Shown here: positions 60,615 through 64,000 of the stretch, piece by piece
How positions within the stretch are numbered: the first letter of the stretch is position 1
Layout: every line of letters begins with the position of its first letter
Source of the DNA: CAG-103 sp905215475
GTDB lineage: Bacteria; Bacillota; Clostridia; Oscillospirales; Oscillospiraceae
Direction: 5' to 3'
Assembly (NCBI GenBank): GCA_905215475.1
Contig: CAJMPW010000006.1
Coordinates: forward strand, 113,925-177,924
Length of the DNA: 64,000 nt
Notes under the pieces: generated by a model
Database searches by the model: none
Seen by the model: the letters and a program-made list of their open reading frames with translations, nothing else
Told to the model about the DNA's origin: nothing
Translations under genes and position numbers: made by a program

Positions 60615-60677
60615 GGCGGAGAGTTAGGGATTCGAACCCTAGGTTCCTTTTGGGAACACGACATTTCGAGGGTCGTG
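60614..60677 (-). pseudogene. 3' half of a second tRNA-Ser(CGA), attachment-site half
   Basis: On the minus strand: CTCGAAA anticodon loop, variable arm GTTCC-CAAAA-GGAAC, T arm TAGGG-TTCGAAT-CCCTA, acceptor strand ACTCTCC and GCCA. The 5' side of the anticodon stem (CACGACC) is partly kept, but no D arm or 5' acceptor strand follows. It shares ATTTCGAG (60663-60670) with the remnant at 37914-37921, while its stems differ in sequence. Confidence 0.8.
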
Positions 60678-60729
60678 AAACAGCCAAAACCGCCCTGTAT
60701 TTCCACATATCTTCTTATAGGTTATCTGC

Positions 60730-60756
60730 GAAAAGCCTTGTAAACAAAGGCTTTTC
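60730..60756 (+). terminator. Hairpin right of the attachment site
   Basis: Stem GAAAAGCCTT / AAGGCTTTTC (10 bp) with a 7-nt loop, then TTGTAT. Possible terminator; no gene precedes it on the plus strand except the integrase. Confidence 0.45.
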
Positions 60757-60810
60757 TTGTATCTTGTGATTGTGGCGGTTTTTCTTTTTACAACCCTGTT
60801 TTTCACGTCC

Positions 60811-61067
60811 GGGCACCATTTGGGCACCATTGCAAGGTCATAACAAATATGACCTCTCTAATATCAATCAAAAGAGAACAAAAGTCAAGTGAAAAAAATA
60901 TACGCTATGATTTTTGATTTTCTAAACAGGCTGAAATCCCGCATAGTATAAGCAAAAATTACTAAAACATAGGGTGCCCCTGTTCCTCTGCGTTCTACAA
61001 ATCATGTGTTAAACCGGGCACCTTACAGGGCACTATTTTGTAAAAAAAAGAGGGCACCACGGGCACC
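60811..61067. repeat. Cluster of GGGCACC repeats
   Basis: GGGCACC occurs at 60811, 60822, 61016, 61052 and 61061, with GGGCACT at 61028 and the inverse GGGTGCCC at 60972. The cluster begins 140 bp from the tRNA-Ser core and ends 22 bp before the next gene. Spacing and position fit integrase arm-type sites or replication iterons. The 566-bp gap 60523-61088 otherwise holds the tRNA half and hairpins. Confidence 0.65.
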
Positions 61068-61088
61068 ATTGAAGAAAAGGAGAATCCG

Positions 61089-61448
61089 ATGAAAAACACT
61101 CTACTTGACAAAGGTATTATAACCCCGTCCGGCGAAATCAGCAAGGACAAAATCAGCCTTGTCGCCGGAGCAATCACGCAGCCGTTCGCAGAAATGGTCT
61201 GGGTGACGACAGGCGGCGATATGGAAACCATCAACCGCCTAACCGATGTTCTCGTTTCCATGAACACCCCCGCAGACCGGGGCAAGCTGTTCAAAATCAT
61301 CAAAATGCTGTATGGGCTTATGGGCTTACCGTTTTCCGAGGAAGCCGAGCCGATGGACGCCGCCCCCGACGTATTGGAATACTTCATCTTTTCCTTTACG
61401 GCAGATTTTGGCGAAATCATCAAAGACTATATCACGGAAGCACAATAG
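61089..61448 (+). CDS. Hypothetical protein of the second element
   Basis: 119 aa, AAAAGGAG upstream. It starts MKNTLLDKGIITPSGEISKD and contains ETINRLTDVLVSMNTPADRG. It is mostly helical, without a recognised domain. Terminated by the hairpin at 61462. Expected at the left end of PcfB/VirD4-type conjugative elements, but the function is unknown. Confidence 0.65.
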   Translation: MKNTLLDKGIITPSGEISKDKISLVAGAITQPFAEMVWVTTGGDMETINRLTDVLVSMNTPADRGKLFKIIKMLYGLMGLPFSEEAEPMDAAPDVLEYFIFSFTADFGEIIKDYITEAQ

Positions 61449-61461
61449 AATACGCGCACAG

Positions 61462-61508
61462 GCGGCGTTTCTCAATCCCACACAGGGAGAACAGAAACGC
61501 CGCTTTTT
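61462..61508 (+). terminator. Rho-independent terminator
   Basis: An 11-bp stem (GCGGCGTTTCT / AGAAACGCCGC) with a 20-nt loop and TTTTT tail, just after the gene ending at 61448. Confidence 0.8.
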
Positions 61509-61657
61509 CATGCCCCATGTTACGCAGTAGAGCCGGAAAAAGCCTTGCGGTAAGCGGCTTTTGGGGCGCGGTTTTGACGGGGTAAGGTGTTTATACCTTT
61601 TCCCTTAAAAACGCGCTTCTACTGCGTAACAAAACCACAGCAAAGGAGTGATGAACA

Positions 61658-62632
61658 ATGGCAGTTTTCCGTGTGGAACGAAACCGCGACTATACCATAA
61701 TGAGCAACCACCATCTACGCAACAGGGGCTTGACCTTGAAAGCAAAGGGGCTGCTTTCGCAAATGCTATCCCTGCCGGATAACTGGGACTATACCCTTGC
61801 GGGGCTGTCGCGCATCAACCGGGAGAAAATCGACGCGATACGCGAAGCCGTACGGGAGCTTGAAAAAGCCGGGTATATCGTCCGCAGCCGCGAACGCGAC
61901 GAGAAAGGACGCTTGCGGGGTGCAGACTATATCATTTACGAGCAGCCGCAGCCATCTGTATCGGATTTACCTACATTGGAAAATCCAACATTGGATAATC
62001 CAACGTTGGAAAACCCTACGTTGGAAAACCCTACGTTGGAAAATCCAATACAATTAAATAAAGATATATCAAGAACTGATTTATCAAAAAAAGAGAAATC
62101 AAATACGGATATATCAAATACCCATTCCATTCCTATCCTTTCCCCTTACCCCTCACCTTTCACAGAGGACGCGGCAGAGCCGGAACGGAAAGGAACGGAA
62201 GCGAAAACGCAGAGCGCAATAGAGATTTACAGGGACATCATCAAGGACAATATCGAGTATGACATTCTCATACAGGACCCGCACATGGATAAAGACCGAC
62301 TGGACGAAATCGTTGACCTCATACTGGAAACGGTATGCACAGCGAGAAAGACGCTCCGCATCGCCGGGGACGACTATCCGGCAGAGCTTGTCAAAAGCAA
62401 GTTTATGAAGCTGACGAGCAGCCATATTGAATTTGTCCTTGACTGTATGCGGGAGAACACCACGAAGATCCGCAATATCAAGCAGTATCTACGGGCGGTG
62501 CTGTTCAACGCCCCGTCCACCATCGACAGCTACTATACCGCCCTTGTCGCCCACGACATGGCAGGCGGTGCATGGGCGAAGCCGAAAGGCGGCATACCCG
62601 ATTACACCTGCAACGAGGGCGAAAGCCTGTAA
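61658..62632 (+). CDS. Replication-initiator-like winged-helix protein
   Basis: 324 aa (AAAGGAG upstream). The N terminus (NHHLRNRGLTLKAKGLLSQM, then NREKIDAIREAVRELEKAGY) is the winged-helix found in RepA_N/DnaD-like initiators of Firmicute conjugative elements. Near residues 105-130 a five-residue unit, PTLEN or PTLDN, repeats five times. The C-terminal part (from about 180) is a helical domain of the DUF6017 kind. It probably controls replication or expression of the element whose transfer genes follow. Confidence 0.8.
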   Translation: MAVFRVERNRDYTIMSNHHLRNRGLTLKAKGLLSQMLSLPDNWDYTLAGLSRINREKIDAIREAVRELEKAGYIVRSRERDEKGRLRGADYIIYEQPQPSVSDLPTLENPTLDNPTLENPTLENPTLENPIQLNKDISRTDLSKKEKSNTDISNTHSIPILSPYPSPFTEDAAEPERKGTEAKTQSAIEIYRDIIKDNIEYDILIQDPHMDKDRLDEIVDLILETVCTARKTLRIAGDDYPAELVKSKFMKLTSSHIEFVLDCMRENTTKIRNIKQYLRAVLFNAPSTIDSYYTALVAHDMAGGAWAKPKGGIPDYTCNEGESL

Positions 62633-62652
62633 AACCAAAGGAGGACAAGACT

Positions 62653-62865
62653 ATGAAGCAGGGCGCATTGTTTTTTGACGAAACCGCTGACCGCTACGAC
62701 ATCCGCTTTGATCTTGCCGATTACTACGGCGGGCTGCATTGCGGCGAGTGCCTGGAGGTATTCACAGGCGGCAAGTGGAAGTCGACCCGCATGGAGTACG
62801 GCGACAACTGGTATCTTGCGGGTGTCCGCGCCGAGGACTTGAACGGCTTGCTGGTGCGGATTTAA
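62653..62865 (+). CDS. DUF5348-like small protein
   Basis: 70 aa from the ATG at 62653 (AAGGAGGA upstream). RYDIRFDLADYYGGLHCGEC and YGDNWYLAGVRAEDLNGLLV match the small beta-rich proteins that recur in these elements. The function is unknown. Confidence 0.75.
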   Translation: MKQGALFFDETADRYDIRFDLADYYGGLHCGECLEVFTGGKWKSTRMEYGDNWYLAGVRAEDLNGLLVRI

Positions 62866-62947
62866 GCGGGGCGGCGCAGGCAGCGGACGCCCATTTTTTG
62901 CGCCTAAAAGCGGCGCAGCATATAACACCGCGAAAGGAGGACGGTAA

Positions 62948-63433
62948 ATGCAAGATGAAATCAACGAAAAAGTCATCGCCTTATCCATAAGGACGACCAA
63001 GCTCACCGCCGAAATGCTGCAAAAATCCATTCGCTTCATGCTTTCACAAATCAAAAAGCAGTTGGATAAGCCGGTGCAGCACCACGGCAAGCAGACCCTA
63101 AAACAGCTTATGAAGCAGAACGCAGGCGTAAGCAGCATCGAAATCACTGACAGCAATATCAAAGCCTTTGAGAGTACGGCAAAGAAATACGGCGTTGACT
63201 TTGCGCTGAAAAAGGACGCGACGGAAAGCCCGCCCCGCTACCTTGTGTTTTTCAAGGGGCGCGATGCGGACGTTTTGACCGCAGCTTTTCAGGAGTTTTC
63301 CGCAAAGAAGCTGACACAGGAACAAAAGCCCTCGATCCGCAAGGCGTTAGCCGCCTTTAAGGATAAGGCGAAGCAGCTTAATGCTGACCGCCAAAAGGTG
63401 AAAAATCAGACAAGAGGGGGCATTGAGCGATGA
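62948..63433 (+). CDS. pcfB: PcfB-family conjugation protein
   Basis: 161 aa (GAAAGGAGG upstream). LSIRTTKLTAEMLQKSIRFM and YLVFFKGRDADVLTAAFQEF are PcfB landmarks, with a basic C-terminal tail. PcfB-type proteins act with the VirD4 coupling protein and relaxosome. It overlaps the VirD4 gene by 4 nt. Confidence 0.85.
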   Translation: MQDEINEKVIALSIRTTKLTAEMLQKSIRFMLSQIKKQLDKPVQHHGKQTLKQLMKQNAGVSSIEITDSNIKAFESTAKKYGVDFALKKDATESPPRYLVFFKGRDADVLTAAFQEFSAKKLTQEQKPSIRKALAAFKDKAKQLNADRQKVKNQTRGGIER

Positions 63434-63975
63434 AAAGCATAAATCTGAAAAAGCTGATACTTCCCAATCTGCCTTATCTGCTCTTTGTCTTTCTCTTTGA
63501 TAAAGTGGGACAGGCGGCGCGGCTTGCGCCGGGGGCTGACCTCTCCGGCAAGCTGCTTTCCATTGGTGACGGCTTCGCCGCCGCCTTTTCCTCATTCGCG
63601 CCGAGCCTGCACCCCGCAGATTTACTTGTGGGCGTTTTGGGCGCGGCACTGATCCGGCTTGTTGTCTACGTCAAAGGCAAAAATGCGAAGAAATATCGCC
63701 GTGGCGCAGAGTACGGCAGCGCGAGATGGGGCAGCGCCGACGATATACGCCCGTACATCGACCCGGTGTTTGAAAACAATGTGCTGCTCACACAGACGGA
63801 ACGGCTGATGATGAACAGCCGCCCGAAGCAGCCGAAGTACGCACGGAACAAAAACGTGCTGGTGGTGGGCGGCAGCGGAAGCGGCAAAACCCGCTTTTTC
63901 GTCAAACCCAACCTGATGCAGATGCACAGCAGCTATCTTGTGTCTGACCCGAAAGGTTACAATATACCAAGATAG
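63430..63975 (+). pseudogene. VirD4/TraG-type coupling protein, interrupted
   Basis: 181 codons: two N-terminal membrane helices, then YGSARWGSADDIRPYIDP, Walker A VVGGSGSGKTRFF and HSSYLVSDPKG, after which the frame reads YNIPR and stops. Coupling proteins of this family run to about 600 aa, and the conserved text continues past DPKG. The break near 63955 is therefore an insertion junction (group II intron, transposon) or a frameshift; the remaining 25 bp of the window do not show which. Confidence 0.75.
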
Positions 63976-64000
63976 AAAAAGGTAGCGTTTTATCAACGCT

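Overview
This window looks like a chromosome segment of a GC-rich, strictly anaerobic gut Clostridia species, probably Oscillospiraceae-like. That is an inference from gene content: an iron-sulfur old-yellow-enzyme family, a Re-type citrate synthase operon, a class 1B PyrD/PyrK pair, and PcfB/VirD4-type conjugation genes. No rRNA, complete tRNA or CRISPR array was seen.

Layout. (1) 1-5.7 kb: an MgtC-like membrane protein (cut by the window edge) and a LacI regulator, divergent from a DctP-DctQ-DctM TRAP transporter operon that ends in a glycerophosphodiester phosphodiesterase. (2) 5.8-11.8 kb, minus strand: an autoregulated-looking operon TetR - large Fe-S/GltD-like flavoprotein - HypA-like protein - old-yellow-enzyme (OYE) type enone reductase. 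(3) 11.8-19.4 kb: a structured dispersed repeat, an NSS-family sodium symporter behind a leader ORF and terminator, a lone RecQ-like helicase of visibly lower GC, and a MarR-MATE efflux pair. (4) 19.4-24.6 kb: Re-citrate synthase, GntR regulator, aconitase and isocitrate dehydrogenase, i.e. the citrate-to-2-oxoglutarate route to glutamate. (5) 24.7-33.7 kb: a long pyrimidine operon, pyrC-carB-pyrK-pyrD-pyrF-pyrE-pyrB-pyrI, without carA. (6) 33.7-37.5 kb: a second copy of the structured repeat, then a metal-export-like operon whose P1B ATPase lacks most of its nucleotide-binding domain.

(7) From about 37.9 kb the window is mobile DNA. A 3' half of a tRNA-Ser gene with its terminator marks the edge. 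Next come an HTH protein, a RhuM-family protein, and a cargo block: TetR, two short-chain dehydrogenases, a second OYE reductase, a second TetR, a second Fe-S/GltD-like flavoprotein, HypA and HypB. Beyond lie gene debris, a MarR-MATE pair, restriction/NYN remnants, and a mobilisation and integration module (TnpV, RecA-like ATPase, MobC, relaxase, ParB, excisionase, tyrosine integrase) that ends at a second tRNA-Ser 3' half at 60.6 kb. (8) 60.7-64 kb looks like the start of another, conjugative element (replication initiator, DUF5348, PcfB, VirD4); its virD4 reading frame breaks off near the window end.

The most interesting theme is the twin module. The chromosome and the mobile element each carry an OYE-type reductase, a very large Fe-S/GltD-like electron-transfer flavoprotein and nickel-chaperone-like HypA (plus HypB on the element), under TetR regulators, with no hydrogenase or other nickel enzyme visible. 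This may be an electron-delivery system for reducing unsaturated carbonyl compounds (steroid, bile-acid or dietary enones are candidates); the substrate cannot be read from the sequence.
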